DNA of 64,000 bases from Nitrosomonadales bacterium (lineage in GTDB: Bacteria > Pseudomonadota > Gammaproteobacteria > Burkholderiales > Gallionellaceae), in NCBI GenBank assembly GCA_016214695.1, contig JACRNY010000001.1, positions 1-64,000 on the forward strand, in the 5' to 3' direction. Shown here piece after piece: positions 50,075 through 62,751 of the stretch; the stretch's first letter is position 1; each line of letters begins with the position of its first letter. A program made the position numbers and the translations under genes. The notes beneath the pieces were generated by a model. It was not told the DNA's origin and did not search any database. It worked only from the letters and a program-made list of their open reading frames with translations.

Positions 50075-50457
50075 CAACCTTCTCCTTCCAGAATCACAAA
50101 TGCCACAGCGGTGTCCCGCTCGTCGCTGAGGCTCAGATGGTGCGCCACCACCCCCAGCCTGGAGAGATGCGCGGCAAGCTCTTCATCGAACAGAAAGACC
50201 GGCTTGCCCAGCTCGTCATGGGAAACGGTGATGCGCTGCAGGCTCACCGGATGGCGCAGGCCGTGCCCGGTCGCCTTGGCAAGCGCCTCCTTGGCCGCGA
50301 AACGTTTGCTCAGGAAACGGGCGGGATGGGCCAATGCCGGATACTCCAGCAGTTCCTGCGCACTCAATATCCGCCGTGCAAAGGCTTCGCCGTGACGCTC
50401 CATCGCGGCTTCGATGCGCGCGACGGTGACGATATCGGTACCGATGCCGAAGATCAT
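50074..50457 (-). CDS. acpS: Holo-[acyl-carrier-protein] synthase
   Basis: Transfers phosphopantetheine from CoA to acyl carrier protein. The 127-residue product has [22 protein letters not shown] with the metal-binding Asp, [21 protein letters not shown] with the catalytic Glu, and the C-terminal [17 protein letters not shown]. It overlaps pdxJ by four bases and nagZ by one, as in many Betaproteobacteria. Confidence 0.96.
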   Translation of the reverse strand: MIFGIGTDIVTVARIEAAMERHGEAFARRILSAQELLEYPALAHPARFLSKRFAAKEALAKATGHGLRHPVSLQRITVSHDELGKPVFLFDEELAAHLSRLGVVAHHLSLSDERDTAVAFVILEGEG

Positions 50458-51170
50458 GGGACCAGCAGGGCTTTCATATTCTTCACCGCCTGCTCCAGGC
50501 CGATAAATACGGCCTCGGCAACGATGGCATGACCGATGTTGAGTTCGGCGATATGCGGGATAGCGACGATGGGACGCACGTTGTGATAGTTGAGACCGTG
50601 CCCGGCATTCACCTGCAGGCCCAACGCATGGGCATGCACTGCAGCGGCGTGGATGCGCGCCAGTTCGGCCTCACGCGCCGGGACGCTGTCGGCGTCGGCG
50701 TATTTTCCGGTGTGGATCTCGACCACGGGCGCACCGGCCTTCTTGGCTGCATCGAGCTGTCTTTCATCGGCATCGATGAACAGCGACACGCGGATGCCGG
50801 CCTCCGTACAACGCTGGGTGGCACGCTGCACGGCTTCGAAATGCCTGATCACATCCAGCCCGCCTTCTGTGGTCAGTTCCTCGCGCTTCTCCGGCACCAG
50901 GCAGATATCGTGCGGCTTCACGCGCAGAGCGTTGGCGATCATCTCGTCGGTGACGGCGCATTCCAGGTTCATGCGCGTCTGCAGCATGCCGCGCAGGATG
51001 TCGACGTCGGCATCCTGGATGTGGCGCCGGTCTTCGCGCAGATGGATGGTGATGGCGTCCGCCCCCGCTTCCTCGCAGATCAGCGCGGCGCGCACCAGGT
51101 TGGGATAGCGCGCCCCGCGCGCCTGGCGCAGGGTGGCGACGTGGTCGATGTTAAGTCCGAGTTTGATCAT
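50454..51170 (-). CDS. pdxJ: Pyridoxine 5'-phosphate synthase
   Basis: Last step of vitamin B6 biosynthesis from deoxyxylulose phosphate and aminoacetone phosphate. The 238-residue TIM barrel shows [54 protein letters not shown] and [10 protein letters not shown], all PdxJ hallmarks. It overlaps recO by four bases and acpS by four. Confidence 0.97.
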   Translation of the reverse strand: MIKLGLNIDHVATLRQARGARYPNLVRAALICEEAGADAITIHLREDRRHIQDADVDILRGMLQTRMNLECAVTDEMIANALRVKPHDICLVPEKREELTTEGGLDVIRHFEAVQRATQRCTEAGIRVSLFIDADERQLDAAKKAGAPVVEIHTGKYADADSVPAREAELARIHAAAVHAHALGLQVNAGHGLNYHNVRPIVAIPHIAELNIGHAIVAEAVFIGLEQAVKNMKALLVP

Positions 51171-51890
51171 AGCTTCTGTAAATCCCTCATCAGTTCGCGC
51201 GTGTGCAAGGTCTTGCCGGCCAGATGGTGATCCAGCAGCATGCGCATCAACTGCTTGCTTTGCCGCGCGCTGTTGGCATCGCGATAGTCATCAACCGCCA
51301 TGTCCAGCAGCGTCTTGCCAGCGACCGGCATGCCCTGCGAAGAGTCCGTTGTTTCCGCGATGGCGCCGCGCTCAAGTATATAGCGGTATGTCTTGTCCGG
51401 GGCTATGGGCTTGCCGCTGTCCGCCTCGCTCTCCAGCAACAGCGCATAGCCCAGTTCCTGCAGCATGCGTTTCTCGAAGAAGCGCAAGGTCAGGGCATGG
51501 TCGTCCTCCTCAGCCAGCCGCTGCAGGGTCTGCTGGTAATAGTCGAACAGGCTTGCATGGGGATCGTCGCGCGCCATCAGGTTGAGCAACAATTCGTTGA
51601 GATAGAAGCCGCACATCAGCGCCGTACCCTGCAACTGCGGCTGCCCGCCCTGCCACTCGGCACTGTGCAAGGTGCGCAACTCGTGCTTGCCGAACCAGCT
51701 CAGCGACAATGGCTGGAAACCCATCAGCAGGCCGCGCAATGCGGAACGCGGACGCCGCGCGCCGCGCGCCACCAGCGGTACGCGCCCATGCTGCCGGCTG
51801 AACACTTCCAGGACCAGGCTGGTCTCGCGGAACGGGTAGCTGTGCAGTACGAAGGCGAGCTCGTCCTGGATGCGTTGTTTGGATGCCGCG

Positions 51891-51898
<8 letters not shown>
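51167..51898 (-). CDS. recO: DNA repair protein RecO
   Basis: Mediates loading of RecA on gapped DNA with RecF/RecR. The 243-residue product has the N-terminal OB fold ([35 protein letters not shown]) and a helical C-terminal domain. It lacks the CxxC zinc pairs found in many bacterial RecO proteins; Cys82-like positions are sparse. It overlaps era by eight bases and pdxJ by four. Confidence 0.92.
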
Positions 51899-52780
<882 letters not shown>

Positions 52781-52784
<4 letters not shown>

Positions 52785-53452
52785 TTTTTGGCGATCTGTT
52801 GGTAAGCCTTTTCGGCGGCGACCTGTTCGGCGATGCGGCGGCTGGCGCCTTCCCCTTGCGTTCTCAGACCATGTTGCGGGATATCGCAGGATACGACAAA
52901 TGTCTGCGCGTGGGCCTCGCCCTTGATCTCCAGGACACTGTATTGCGGCAATGCCAGCTTGTGTCCTTGCAGATACTCCTGCAACTGGGTCTTGGCATCC
53001 TTGCCCAGCGCTTGCAGATCGGTTTGTGCGATGAATGGCACATACAGGCGCAGCACCACCGCTTCGGCCGCCGCAAAATCGCTATCCAGCATCACCGCGC
53101 CGAACAAGGCTTCCAGTGCATCGGCAAGGATGGAAGGGCGGCGGAAGCCGGCGCTCTTGCGCTCTCCCTCGCCAAGCTGGAGCAGCTCTCCCAGATTCAG
53201 CTGTTGCGCCAATGTCGCCAGCGTCTGCTGGTTCACCAGATTGGAACGCAAACGGGAAAGGTCGCCTTCCGGGAGGTCCGGAAAAGTCTCATAGAGGTAT
53301 TTGGCGATAGTGCAGTTGAGTACGCTATCGCCAAGGAATTCCAGTCTTTCGTTATGTGCCGCGCTATAACTGCGATGAGTCAATGCACGCTGCAGCAATT
53401 GCGGCTGCAAGAACTGATAGCCTAGCTGCCTGCACAGTGCCGCATGCTTCAT
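52781..53452 (-). CDS. rnc: Ribonuclease III
   Basis: Processes rRNA and double-stranded RNA. The 223-residue product has the catalytic [12 protein letters not shown] block, [14 protein letters not shown] with the second acidic cluster, and a C-terminal double-stranded RNA-binding domain. It precedes era with a four-base overlap and follows the DUF4845 gene by 11 bp. Confidence 0.97.
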
Positions 53453-53463
53453 CGGACGACGAC

Positions 53464-53829
53464 TCAGGAGCTGCTCGGATTGAATTCGAGCAACAGCGTG
53501 ATATTGGCGACCAGGGGTATCCGAACCGAGTAGTTTGCGCTCAGGCTCAACCGTCCCTCTTCTTTGTCGATCACGATGTCCTCGGCAGTGATGTCCGTAA
53601 TGAAATCTATGTTGGCACGCTTGCTGTATGACTCCTGGATCTCCTTGGTCGTGGCGCTTTGCATCGCCGGGTCGCTGGCGATCGCCTTGAACACGTGGGC
53701 GATCTGCGCACTATGGATATAGGGCGGGACCACTTTCATGCCCAGGATCGCGACAAAGATGACTCCCGCTGCGATCAGGATGAATCCTGTGAAACCCATA
53801 CCGCGCTGCTTATCTGCCAATGTCTTCAT
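53464..53829 (-). CDS. DUF4845-family small membrane protein
   Basis: A 121-residue protein with an N-terminal [20 protein letters not shown] transmembrane segment that resembles type IV pilin-like leader regions, and a periplasmic part ending in a [10 protein letters not shown] tail. It matches the DUF4845 proteins found between lepB and rnc in Betaproteobacteria; function is not known. I chose the ATG at 53829 because AAAGGA is six bases upstream; an ATG two codons earlier is possible. Confidence 0.85.
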   Translation of the reverse strand: MKTLADKQRGMGFTGFILIAAGVIFVAILGMKVVPPYIHSAQIAHVFKAIASDPAMQSATTKEIQESYSKRANIDFITDITAEDIVIDKEEGRLSLSANYSVRIPLVANITLLLEFNPSSS

Positions 53830-53855
53830 TTCCATTCCTTTCCTGATATCACGTT

Positions 53856-54659
53856 CTATTCAATAGACAAACCGATACGCTTCAATTCGCTGAAGTTCAT
53901 CCAGATGAAGAATGCCTTGCCCACAAGCATCTCGTCCGGCACGAAACCCCAATAGCGGCTATCGCGACTGTTATCGCGGTTATCGCCCATCATGAAATAG
54001 TGCCCTGCAGGTACAACGCATTTTACTTCCCGTTCACTATAACTGCATTGTTCGTATTGGGGGAAGTTGGCCACGTTGCCCAGATGGACCTGGGGCATAT
54101 CCGGATTCAGCAGTACGGCATGCGTGCGGCCGCCAAGATTCTCGTTGTAGCGCTCGGTATGCACGAACCTCAATTCGCTTTCGACGTAATTGAAATCGCC
54201 GTCGCGTTGCAGTGTCTGCTCCACCCCGTTGACCCACAGCCGTTTGTTGCGATAGACCAGCTCATCCCCGGGTACGCCGACCAGGCGTTTAATATAATCA
54301 ATCGAGGTGTCCTCGGGGTAGTGGAACACCACCACATCCCCGCGCTGCGGCTGGTTGATCTCGATGAACTTCTTGTTGACGATGGGCAGGCGCAAACCAT
54401 AGGTATAGCGGTTCACCAGGATGAAGTCGCCCACATGCAATGTCGGGATCATGGAACCCGAGGGGATCTTGAACGGCTCGATCAGGAAAGAACGCAGCAG
54501 GAATACCACCAGGATCACCGGAAAGAAACTCTTGGCATATTCCACCCACCATGGCTCGTTCACATCCGCCGGACGCTTGGTGCGCAACAAGAAGCGGTCG
54601 AGCAGCCAGATCACCCCGGTCAGCACCAGCAAGGAAAACAGGATCAAGGCAAAGGTCAT
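53856..54659 (-). CDS. lepB: Signal peptidase I
   Basis: Cleaves signal peptides of exported proteins. The 267-residue product has two N-terminal transmembrane helices (about 2-20 and 45-62), catalytic Ser69 in PSGSMIPTL, the general-base Lys in YIKRLVGVPGD, and the GDNRDNSRDSRYWG box. Starts at an ATG with AGGAA five bases upstream. The next gene upstream is lepA, 16 bp away. Confidence 0.96.
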   Translation of the reverse strand: MTFALILFSLLVLTGVIWLLDRFLLRTKRPADVNEPWWVEYAKSFFPVILVVFLLRSFLIEPFKIPSGSMIPTLHVGDFILVNRYTYGLRLPIVNKKFIEINQPQRGDVVVFHYPEDTSIDYIKRLVGVPGDELVYRNKRLWVNGVEQTLQRDGDFNYVESELRFVHTERYNENLGGRTHAVLLNPDMPQVHLGNVANFPQYEQCSYSEREVKCVVPAGHYFMMGDNRDNSRDSRYWGFVPDEMLVGKAFFIWMNFSELKRIGLSIE

Positions 54660-54675
54660 TTGAGTTCCTATCCGG

Positions 54676-56469
<1,794 letters not shown>

Positions 56470-56480
56470 GAGGCTCAAAA

Positions 56481-56543
56481 TAAAAAATCCCGTCAAAAGC
56501 GGCGGTTACGCGAAGCGCGAATTCTAGCCGATTTTGACGGGAT
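56481..56543 (-). terminator. Terminator of the rpoE-degQ operon just upstream of lepA
   Basis: A 12-bp perfect stem (ATCCCGTCAAAA at 56487-56498, complement at 56532-56543) with a 33-base loop, followed on the minus strand by a T-rich run (TTTTTTATTTT, 56486 downward). It is 20 bases past the degQ stop codon. Confidence 0.8.
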
Positions 56544-56563
56544 ACGCTGAGCTACAGAGCCGC

Positions 56564-57961
56564 TTATTTCTCGTCCAGCTTTATCGGGACGTAGACCGTA
56601 CCCTCGCTGCGGCGCACCAGCAACGCGATGTTGCGGCCTTTCGGCACCTTCTTGAGAACCTCGTTGAACTGCTCGAAGTTGTGTATCTCGATATTGCCGA
56701 CCGCGAGGATCACATCCCCGCGCTGCAACTGGCTGCGTGCCGCAGGGCCCTTCATGTCTTCGACCACCAGTCCGCCCTCGACCTGAAGTTCGGCCTTCTG
56801 CTGTTCGTTCAGTTCGCTCACGACCAGCCCGAGCCGGGTCTCGCTCTCCGATGTGCCTTCCGCTCCGCTGCGGCTTCCGCGCTGGGCGATTTCGCCCCCC
56901 TCTTCCCGTATTTCTCCGACCACCAGCGATACATCCAGCGTATTGCCCTTGCGCCACAGTTGCACGCTGGCCTTGCTGCCCGGTTTGGTCGCAGCGACGA
57001 TGCGCGGCAGGTCGGCAGATGAATTCACGGCCTTGCCGTCGAACTTGAGGATCACATCGCTGGGACGCACCCCCGCCTTGTCCGCCGGCCCGCCCTTTTC
57101 CACAGCCGAGATCAGCGCACCCGCGATCCTGGGCAGACCGAAGGAATCAGCCAATTCGCGCGTCACTTCCTGGATGCTCACGCCGATACGGCCGCGTGTG
57201 ACCTTGCCGGTCGTGCGCAACTGGTTCACCACATCCATCGCCACATCGATAGGGATGGAAAAAGACAGGCCCATGTAACCGCCTGAACGACTGTATATCT
57301 GCGAATTGATCCCGACCACCTCGCCCTTCATGTTGAACAGCGGCCCCCCGGAGTTGCCCGGATTGATCGCCACATCGGTCTGGATGAAGGGAACGAAATT
57401 CTCCTGCGGCAGTGAGCGCCCCTTGGCGCTGACGATACCCGCTGTCACGCTGCTGTCGAAACCGAAAGGCGAGCCGATCGCCAGCACCCATTCCCCGACC
57501 TTGAGCAGCCCAGGCTCGCCCAGGATGACTTTTGGCAGGCCGCTCGCCTCGATCTTGAGCAGGGCCACATCGGTGCGTTTGTCTGCGCCGATCACCTTGG
57601 CCTTGAATTCGCGTTTGTCGGTCAGTCGCACCGTGATCTTCTCGGCACGATCGACGACATGGGCGTTGGTCAGGATATAACCGTCGGCACTGATGATGAA
57701 GCCGGAACCCAGCGATTGAGACTCCTGTTCCCGCGGCATCTGCGGCGCGAAGCGGCGGAAGAACTCATAGAAAGGATCGTTCTCCGGCAGATTGGGAGCC
57801 CCCTGGAACATCTGCGGGACGCGATTGACCTGCGTGGTACTGACGTTCACCACTGCGGCGCCCTGTTTCTCCACCAACTCGGTGAAATCGGGCAAATCCC
57901 TGGCGAGAGCCGGCAAGGTCAAGGATCCGAACAATGCGAGGAAAAATATTCTCTTCAGCAT
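56564..57961 (-). CDS. degQ: Do-family serine protease (DegQ/MucD-like)
   Basis: Periplasmic quality-control protease. The 465-residue product has a signal peptide (cleavage after ALA, residue 20), trypsin-like triad His101 (TNAHVVD), Asp131 (TDVALLK) and Ser204 (GNSGGPL), and two PDZ domains (about 255-350 and 365-455). It is the last gene of the rpoE stress operon, where mucD sits in Pseudomonas. The gap to rseC is 30 bp. Confidence 0.95.
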   Translation of the reverse strand: MLKRIFFLALFGSLTLPALARDLPDFTELVEKQGAAVVNVSTTQVNRVPQMFQGAPNLPENDPFYEFFRRFAPQMPREQESQSLGSGFIISADGYILTNAHVVDRAEKITVRLTDKREFKAKVIGADKRTDVALLKIEASGLPKVILGEPGLLKVGEWVLAIGSPFGFDSSVTAGIVSAKGRSLPQENFVPFIQTDVAINPGNSGGPLFNMKGEVVGINSQIYSRSGGYMGLSFSIPIDVAMDVVNQLRTTGKVTRGRIGVSIQEVTRELADSFGLPRIAGALISAVEKGGPADKAGVRPSDVILKFDGKAVNSSADLPRIVAATKPGSKASVQLWRKGNTLDVSLVVGEIREEGGEIAQRGSRSGAEGTSESETRLGLVVSELNEQQKAELQVEGGLVVEDMKGPAARSQLQRGDVILAVGNIEIHNFEQFNEVLKKVPKGRNIALLVRRSEGTVYVPIKLDEK

Positions 57962-57991
57962 GATGCGTTTAGCCTCCTGATGAAACGATGG

Positions 57992-58438
57992 TTAGGAACC
58001 GGAACGAGAAGTGACGATGGACGCAGCGACCGCCTGTCCGACTCTGAGGGACGACAGCCTTGCCAGAGTGAAACCCAGCAGCAGCCCGATGACCGCCCCT
58101 GCGACAGCATATCCGTCGCGCGCAGCGGTGTCTGCCGCAAGACTGGCGCCGAAGGCTCCTCCGACGAGAAGCAGCGCCAGCGGCAACAGATACATCTTCA
58201 CAGCGCCGCGCAACAGAACCCCGTCCGGCAGAGACACGTGAACTTCATCCCCCACCTTTGCGCGAGCATCGTTCCGGACAGTGAAGTGCCTTGGTTTGCT
58301 GCTGCAAAACATCTTCGTCAACGCGCCGCTCCCGCAACCACCTTCGCTACTGCAATGACCGCAGCCGCCAGAGCTCAAAGGCTGCACCGAGGCCTCTTCA
58401 CCCCGGACATCGATCACGATAGCACGCATATCCAACAT
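57992..58438 (-). CDS. rseC: RseC/MucC-type sigma-E factor regulator
   Basis: A 148-residue inner-membrane protein with a Cys-rich N-terminal part (GGCGHCSSEGGCG) and a further Cys in MFCSSKPRH, followed by two transmembrane helices (about 77-98 and 104-125). This matches RseC, which modulates RpoE and relates to SoxR reduction in E. coli. The gene is one base away from rseB. Confidence 0.9.
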   Translation of the reverse strand: MLDMRAIVIDVRGEEASVQPLSSGGCGHCSSEGGCGSGALTKMFCSSKPRHFTVRNDARAKVGDEVHVSLPDGVLLRGAVKMYLLPLALLLVGGAFGASLAADTAARDGYAVAGAVIGLLLGFTLARLSSLRVGQAVAASIVTSRSGS

Positions 58439-58439
58439 A

Positions 58440-59420
58440 TCATTGCCCCGCGTAACGGACAGATTCCGCCACCTGGATCACCGTTCTGGCCGGTACTTCC
58501 CCGACCACAGTGACCAGTGAATCCCCTATGATGCGGTTGTACACATGCACGGCACCCTGTCCTGCCAGGCCGGGATTGCGATGGGTTGAATCACTTGCCT
58601 TCTCGATGAATACCGAAATTCCAGCCAAACCGTCGGAAAATACCATATGAATGACAGGCTCCCGGTTCTCGTGGAATGGCCGGCGCATCTCCAGTATCTT
58701 CCTGAATCCCGTCGGCAACTCATCGACCTGCCAGCCACTGCTTTCCGTCTGCAGCTGCCCCGCCTTGGCGAGGTGCGATGGCTGGACTTGCTGCGCCGGA
58801 TCGGCGGGCGCGGATCTGATCTGGGATATCCACTTGCGATCGATGTCGCCGCCAATATTCAGCTGCATGAACGCATACTGTTCGATGATGTAACCGCGGT
58901 CATCCATGACGGCTGCCTTGAGCAACAAGCCGGAGTCGTAATGCGCCCACATCTTGCGGGTATAACGCAGATTATCCTTGGGTTGGAATGTGACCGAATG
59001 CACGTGATAGCCGGCCACCTCACCCTCTTCTTCGCGCTTGATCAGATAGTTCTCTTTCAGGGTGGATATCTGCTCAGGCAGCAGTGCCGGGAAGGCGCGT
59101 TTGATCTGGCGCCTCTCGACCTTCACCTTGTGACCATCGGAATATAACCAGACCTGGTCGTTGTTGCGGATAAGCTCGCGTTTTCCGCCGCCCAGACTCT
59201 CAAGATGCTCATGTTCGCCATTCTCGTCGGAGATATGGGTGATACGCGACATCTCGACGCGACCGCCGGACTGATAGACGAACACGCCGCTGTAATCGGT
59301 CTGGTGCGCAGCAAAGACCATGGTCTTGAGCCAATCCGCCTCATTACCCTGGATGGGGTCGGCCAATGCCGGCGCAACGCCAAGTTGCACCAGCAGCAAG
59401 ACCAGATAACCTGCCTTCAT
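58440..59420 (-). CDS. rseB: RseB/MucB-type periplasmic sigma-E regulator
   Basis: Binds the periplasmic part of RseA and senses LPS or mislocalised lipoproteins. The 326-residue product has a signal peptide (cleavage after ALA, residue 20). The N-terminal LolA-like domain includes the FAAHQTDYSGVFVYQSG stretch, and the C-terminal domain includes VHVYNRIIGDSLVTVVGEVP. The start could also be the GTG at 59432, which overlaps the rseA stop codon; I chose the ATG for its signal peptide. Confidence 0.92.
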   Translation of the reverse strand: MKAGYLVLLLVQLGVAPALADPIQGNEADWLKTMVFAAHQTDYSGVFVYQSGGRVEMSRITHISDENGEHEHLESLGGGKRELIRNNDQVWLYSDGHKVKVERRQIKRAFPALLPEQISTLKENYLIKREEEGEVAGYHVHSVTFQPKDNLRYTRKMWAHYDSGLLLKAAVMDDRGYIIEQYAFMQLNIGGDIDRKWISQIRSAPADPAQQVQPSHLAKAGQLQTESSGWQVDELPTGFRKILEMRRPFHENREPVIHMVFSDGLAGISVFIEKASDSTHRNPGLAGQGAVHVYNRIIGDSLVTVVGEVPARTVIQVAESVRYAGQ

Positions 59421-59431
59421 CGGGCCGCGCA

Positions 59432-59911
59432 CTATTTCCCTGCCACCGCATGGATATAGGAAGCAGCGCCATGCACCTCGGCACTGGGGGAGAACTCCTG
59501 ATGCGCCATCAGATAGTCGTCAGTCTGTGCAGCGGCCGGGCGTACCGCGGCGGTATTGTCCTGCGGTATCGCAGCGACTTGCGGGGCCGGTTGATTGCCG
59601 ACTTGCAGCGACAACCATGCGACCAGCGCCAATGCCATCACCGAGGCGACGGCAGAAAGGGCAAAATTGCGGATACGCTGGGAAGTTCTGCTATGCGGGG
59701 CAAATACTACAGGTTCGGCCTGCAATCGCTCATGGAAGGTTTTTCTGAAACTCTTGCAGAGATGGTCCGGTTGTCGCAAGGCATCGCCGATCAGATGATA
59801 ACTTTCCCAATCCTGCTGAGCCTCCGGATGGTGTTTGATCCTGTCAAGAAACACATCCGCCTGGTCCTCATACATCTCCCCGTCCATCAACGCCGAAATA
59901 TCCTGTTTCAT
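59432..59911 (-). CDS. rseA: Sigma-E factor negative regulator RseA/MucA-like
   Basis: A single-pass inner-membrane anti-sigma factor. The N-terminal domain (ISALMDGEMYEDQADVFLDRI, then WESYHLIGDALRQ) is the RseA/MucA anti-sigma fold; a transmembrane helix spans about 85-105, and a short periplasmic tail of about 55 residues follows. The ATG at 59911 overlaps the rpoE stop region (rpoE ends at 59914). It would be cut by DegS and RseP-type proteases during stress, neither of which is in the window. Confidence 0.92.
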   Translation of the reverse strand: MKQDISALMDGEMYEDQADVFLDRIKHHPEAQQDWESYHLIGDALRQPDHLCKSFRKTFHERLQAEPVVFAPHSRTSQRIRNFALSAVASVMALALVAWLSLQVGNQPAPQVAAIPQDNTAAVRPAAAQTDDYLMAHQEFSPSAEVHGAASYIHAVAGK

Positions 59912-59913
59912 GT

Positions 59914-60513
59914 TCACCACCTTCTGTCTTCACTCGTGCCCAGCAAGGGACGCAAATTGGCCGCTATCGCCTCTCGTGCCCTGAAAATCCTCGAACGAAC
60001 CGTGCCGATCGGGCAATCCATCACTGCCGCGATCTCCTCATAGCTCAACCCTTCTATCTCCCGCAATGTCAGCGCCGTGCGCAGATCGTCGGGCAATTCC
60101 TGCAGCGAGGAGTTGACCACCTCCACCACCTGCTTGCTCATCAGCTCGTTCTCCGGTGTCGACACCTCATGCAAAAGTGTCGCGTCTTCAAAATCCTCCG
60201 CGTCTTCCGCATCAAAAGGCGTACTGGTCGGCGCCCTGCGCCCCTGTGCCACCAGATGGTTCTTCGCGGTATTGATGCCTATCCGGTACAGCCAGGTATA
60301 AAAAGCACTATCCCCGCGAAAAGCCGGTAACGCGCGGTATGCCTTGATAAAGGCATCCTGGGTGACATCCTCTGCCTCGGCGGCATTGCGCACAAAACGC
60401 GAGATCAGCCTGCCCAGGCGGCGCTGGTATTTGGATACCAACAATTCGAACGCATGCTTATCCCCGCGCTGCGCACGTTCCACCAGCTGTTGATCGACCT
60501 CCCTGTCACCCAT
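59914..60513 (-). CDS. rpoE: RNA polymerase sigma-E factor
   Basis: A 199-residue ECF sigma factor. The region 2 stretch KYQRRLGRLISRFVRNAAEAEDVTQDAFIKAYRA and region 4 LREIEGLSYEEIAAVMDCPIGTVRSRIFRAREA are RpoE hallmarks. It heads the rpoE-rseA-rseB-rseC-degQ envelope stress operon. A sigma-E-type promoter about 92 bases upstream suggests autoregulation. Confidence 0.97.
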   Translation of the reverse strand: MGDREVDQQLVERAQRGDKHAFELLVSKYQRRLGRLISRFVRNAAEAEDVTQDAFIKAYRALPAFRGDSAFYTWLYRIGINTAKNHLVAQGRRAPTSTPFDAEDAEDFEDATLLHEVSTPENELMSKQVVEVVNSSLQELPDDLRTALTLREIEGLSYEEIAAVMDCPIGTVRSRIFRAREAIAANLRPLLGTSEDRRW

Positions 60514-60610
60514 TCCGTTTCCCGGTTTATTTGATTTGAACCGCCTGCAAGCGGTTCGTCAGTATAACCGGATGGGTACACCTACGTCAGCATTGCCTGT
60601 AGCCGCCAAA

Positions 60611-60638
60611 TTGACCGCGATCCTGAAAATTAGTTCAC
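60611..60638 (-). promoter_or_regulatory. Putative sigma-E-dependent promoter of rpoE
   Basis: On the minus strand GAACTA (60631-60636) and, 15 bases on, GTCAA (60611-60615) approximate the sigma-E consensus GGAACTT and TCAAA. Transcription would begin near 60605, about 92 bases before the rpoE ATG. Confidence 0.5.
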
Positions 60639-60654
60639 TCCCCGATCAAAAGCT

Positions 60655-60673
60655 CTATACAAGTTTGGTATAG
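60655..60673. promoter_or_regulatory. Inverted repeat in the nadB leader
   Basis: CTATAC (60655-60660) and GTATAG (60668-60673) flank seven bases, 36 bp before the nadB start. Could be an operator for an NAD-responsive repressor, or overlap the -10 region. No regulator is identified. Confidence 0.35.
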
Positions 60674-60708
60674 TTCGCCGGGTCGATAACCCGATCTGGA
60701 CTAGCAGC

Positions 60709-62298
60709 GTGTTGCGTTTCGATACTCTTATCATCGGTAGCGGCCTGGCCGGACTGTCACTGGCCCTCAAGTTGGCCGATAAACAGAAGGTTGCCGTCAT
60801 CACCAAGAAGTCCCTGCTGGATGGTGCCAGCGCCTGGGCCCAGGGGGGGATCGCCGCCGTTCTTTCGCATAGCGACTCGCTGGATGAACATATCCACGAT
60901 ACGCAGGTTGCGGGAGCAGGACTGTGCGACCTTGAAACCACCCGCTTCGTCATCGAACATGGCGCTGCAGCCATCGACTGGCTGATCTCGCAGGGGGTGC
61001 CCTTCACCCGCGACGCGGGATCGGACAGCGGATACCACCTCACCCGCGAGGGCGGCCACAGCCATCGCCGCATCATCCATGCTGCCGATGCCACCGGACA
61101 AGCCGTACAGGAGACTATCGCCGCCAAGGCCCGTGCTCATCCCAACATCACCTTGCTGGAACGGCATATCGCCATCGACCTCATCACCGGCAAAAAATTG
61201 CGGCGAACGGAAAACCGCTGTTATGGCGCTTACGCACTGAACAGCGCGAACGGAGAGGTCCTCACCATCGCGGCCCAGAACACAGTGCTCGCCACAGGCG
61301 GGGCCGGAAAGGTCTACCTGTATACGACCAACCCGGACACCGCCACCGGCGACGGTATCGCCATGGGCTGGCGCGCGGGATGCCGCGTATCCAACATGGA
61401 GTTCATCCAGTTCCACCCGACCTGCCTCTACCACCCGCATGCCAAATCCTTCCTGATCAGCGAGGCGGTGCGCGGGGAAGGCGGCACCCTGAAACTGCCG
61501 GATGGTGCCAGATTCATGCCCTGGCATGATGAACGCGCAGACCTGGCGCCACGGGACGTCGTTGCCCGCGCCATCGACTTCGAAATGAAGAAGCGCGGTC
61601 TGGATTGCGTCTACCTGGACATCTCCCATCAGCCAGTGGAGTTCCTGCAGGAACACTTCCCGACCATCTACTCACGCTGCCTTGCCCTAGGCATAGATAT
61701 CTCCAGGCAACCTATCCCCGTCGTTCCTGCCGTGCATTTCACCTGCGGCGGGGTGATGACCGACTTGCATGGACGTACCGATGTGGACGGCCTCTATGCG
61801 GTCGGCGAAACCGCCTGCACCGGATTGCATGGCGCAAACCGGCTGGCCAGCAATTCACTGCTGGAGTGCCTGGTATTCGCCGATGCGGCATCCGGGGACA
61901 TCCTGAACAAACCGCAGGGATCAATACCCGAATTGCCCCACTGGGATGAGAGCCGGGTGACCGATGCCGACGAGGCTGTGGTGATCTCGCACAACTGGGA
62001 TGAGCTGCGCCGTTTCATGTGGGACTACGTCGGCATCGTGCGTACCACGAAACGCCTGCAACGCGCGCAGCACCGCATCAAATTGCTGCACGAAGAGATC
62101 AACGAATATTACCGCAACTTCCATGTCAGTTCCGACCTGCTGGAACTGCGCAATCTGGTGCTGACCGCGGATCTCATCGTACAAAGTGCGCTATCCCGCC
62201 ATGAAAGCCGCGGACTGCATTTCAGCAAAGACTACCCACAGTTGCTGGCAGAGGCGGTCCCGACTGTGCTGACACCCCCCGGTTACCTCGCCCGCTGA
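60709..62298 (+). CDS. nadB: L-aspartate oxidase
   Basis: First step of de novo NAD synthesis: oxidises aspartate to iminoaspartate with FAD. The 529-residue flavoprotein has the FAD-binding [18 protein letters not shown], the SSGG-like QGGIAAVLS, the catalytic region in [12 protein letters not shown]-type sequence ([15 protein letters not shown]), and [14 protein letters not shown] near the end. The start is a GTG at 60709. The 3' end overlaps the convergent ygfX-like gene by 16 bases. Confidence 0.96.
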   Translation: MLRFDTLIIGSGLAGLSLALKLADKQKVAVITKKSLLDGASAWAQGGIAAVLSHSDSLDEHIHDTQVAGAGLCDLETTRFVIEHGAAAIDWLISQGVPFTRDAGSDSGYHLTREGGHSHRRIIHAADATGQAVQETIAAKARAHPNITLLERHIAIDLITGKKLRRTENRCYGAYALNSANGEVLTIAAQNTVLATGGAGKVYLYTTNPDTATGDGIAMGWRAGCRVSNMEFIQFHPTCLYHPHAKSFLISEAVRGEGGTLKLPDGARFMPWHDERADLAPRDVVARAIDFEMKKRGLDCVYLDISHQPVEFLQEHFPTIYSRCLALGIDISRQPIPVVPAVHFTCGGVMTDLHGRTDVDGLYAVGETACTGLHGANRLASNSLLECLVFADAASGDILNKPQGSIPELPHWDESRVTDADEAVVISHNWDELRRFMWDYVGIVRTTKRLQRAQHRIKLLHEEINEYYRNFHVSSDLLELRNLVLTADLIVQSALSRHESRGLHFSKDYPQLLAEAVPTVLTPPGYLAR

Positions 62299-62738
62299 TC
62301 ATCCTTGCCGTCTGCACCCCACTTCAGTGCCACACGCAGGCGGCGGAACGCCTCCTTGCCCATGGCATCGGGGAATATGGGCAAGTTGCGGCCGGCACGC
62401 TGCTCGCTCAAGTCTACATTCAGGATGACGAGGTAAGGAGTCACCAGACTGTCTGCAGCTATCTTCCCGAAGACGTGCCTGCCATTCCGCAAGACCAGCA
62501 CCACCTCGCCCGCCTCTTCCAGCCGGAAGGCCACACACGCATGCTGCAAGCGCAACTTTGCATCGAGCGAAAAGTGGTAGAGCGTCCAGAACAGCACGAT
62601 CACCGTCAGAGCCAGCAAGACCCACTGCCGGAACGGCAGCAACCATATGACGGAGATGGCCCCAAGGCCGAGCAGAGGCAGCGACACTGCCAGCAAACGG
62701 GACGGGCGTAAGGTGTAGTGCCGTTGTTTTCCAGACAC
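62283..62738 (-). CDS. YgfX-family membrane protein
   Basis: A 151-residue protein with two transmembrane helices near the N-terminus (about 14-36 and 38-55) and a C-terminal cytoplasmic domain (about 68-145). The pattern [22 protein letters not shown], then [28 protein letters not shown], resembles YgfX (CptA), whose E. coli member interacts with MreB/FtsZ or with SdhE. No sdhE is next to it here. It begins with a GTG at 62738, 13 bp from the upstream kinase gene's stop codon. Confidence 0.75.
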   Translation of the reverse strand: MSGKQRHYTLRPSRLLAVSLPLLGLGAISVIWLLPFRQWVLLALTVIVLFWTLYHFSLDAKLRLQHACVAFRLEEAGEVVLVLRNGRHVFGKIAADSLVTPYLVILNVDLSEQRAGRNLPIFPDAMGKEAFRRLRVALKWGADGKDDQRAR

Positions 62739-62751
62739 GGCTACGGAAAGA

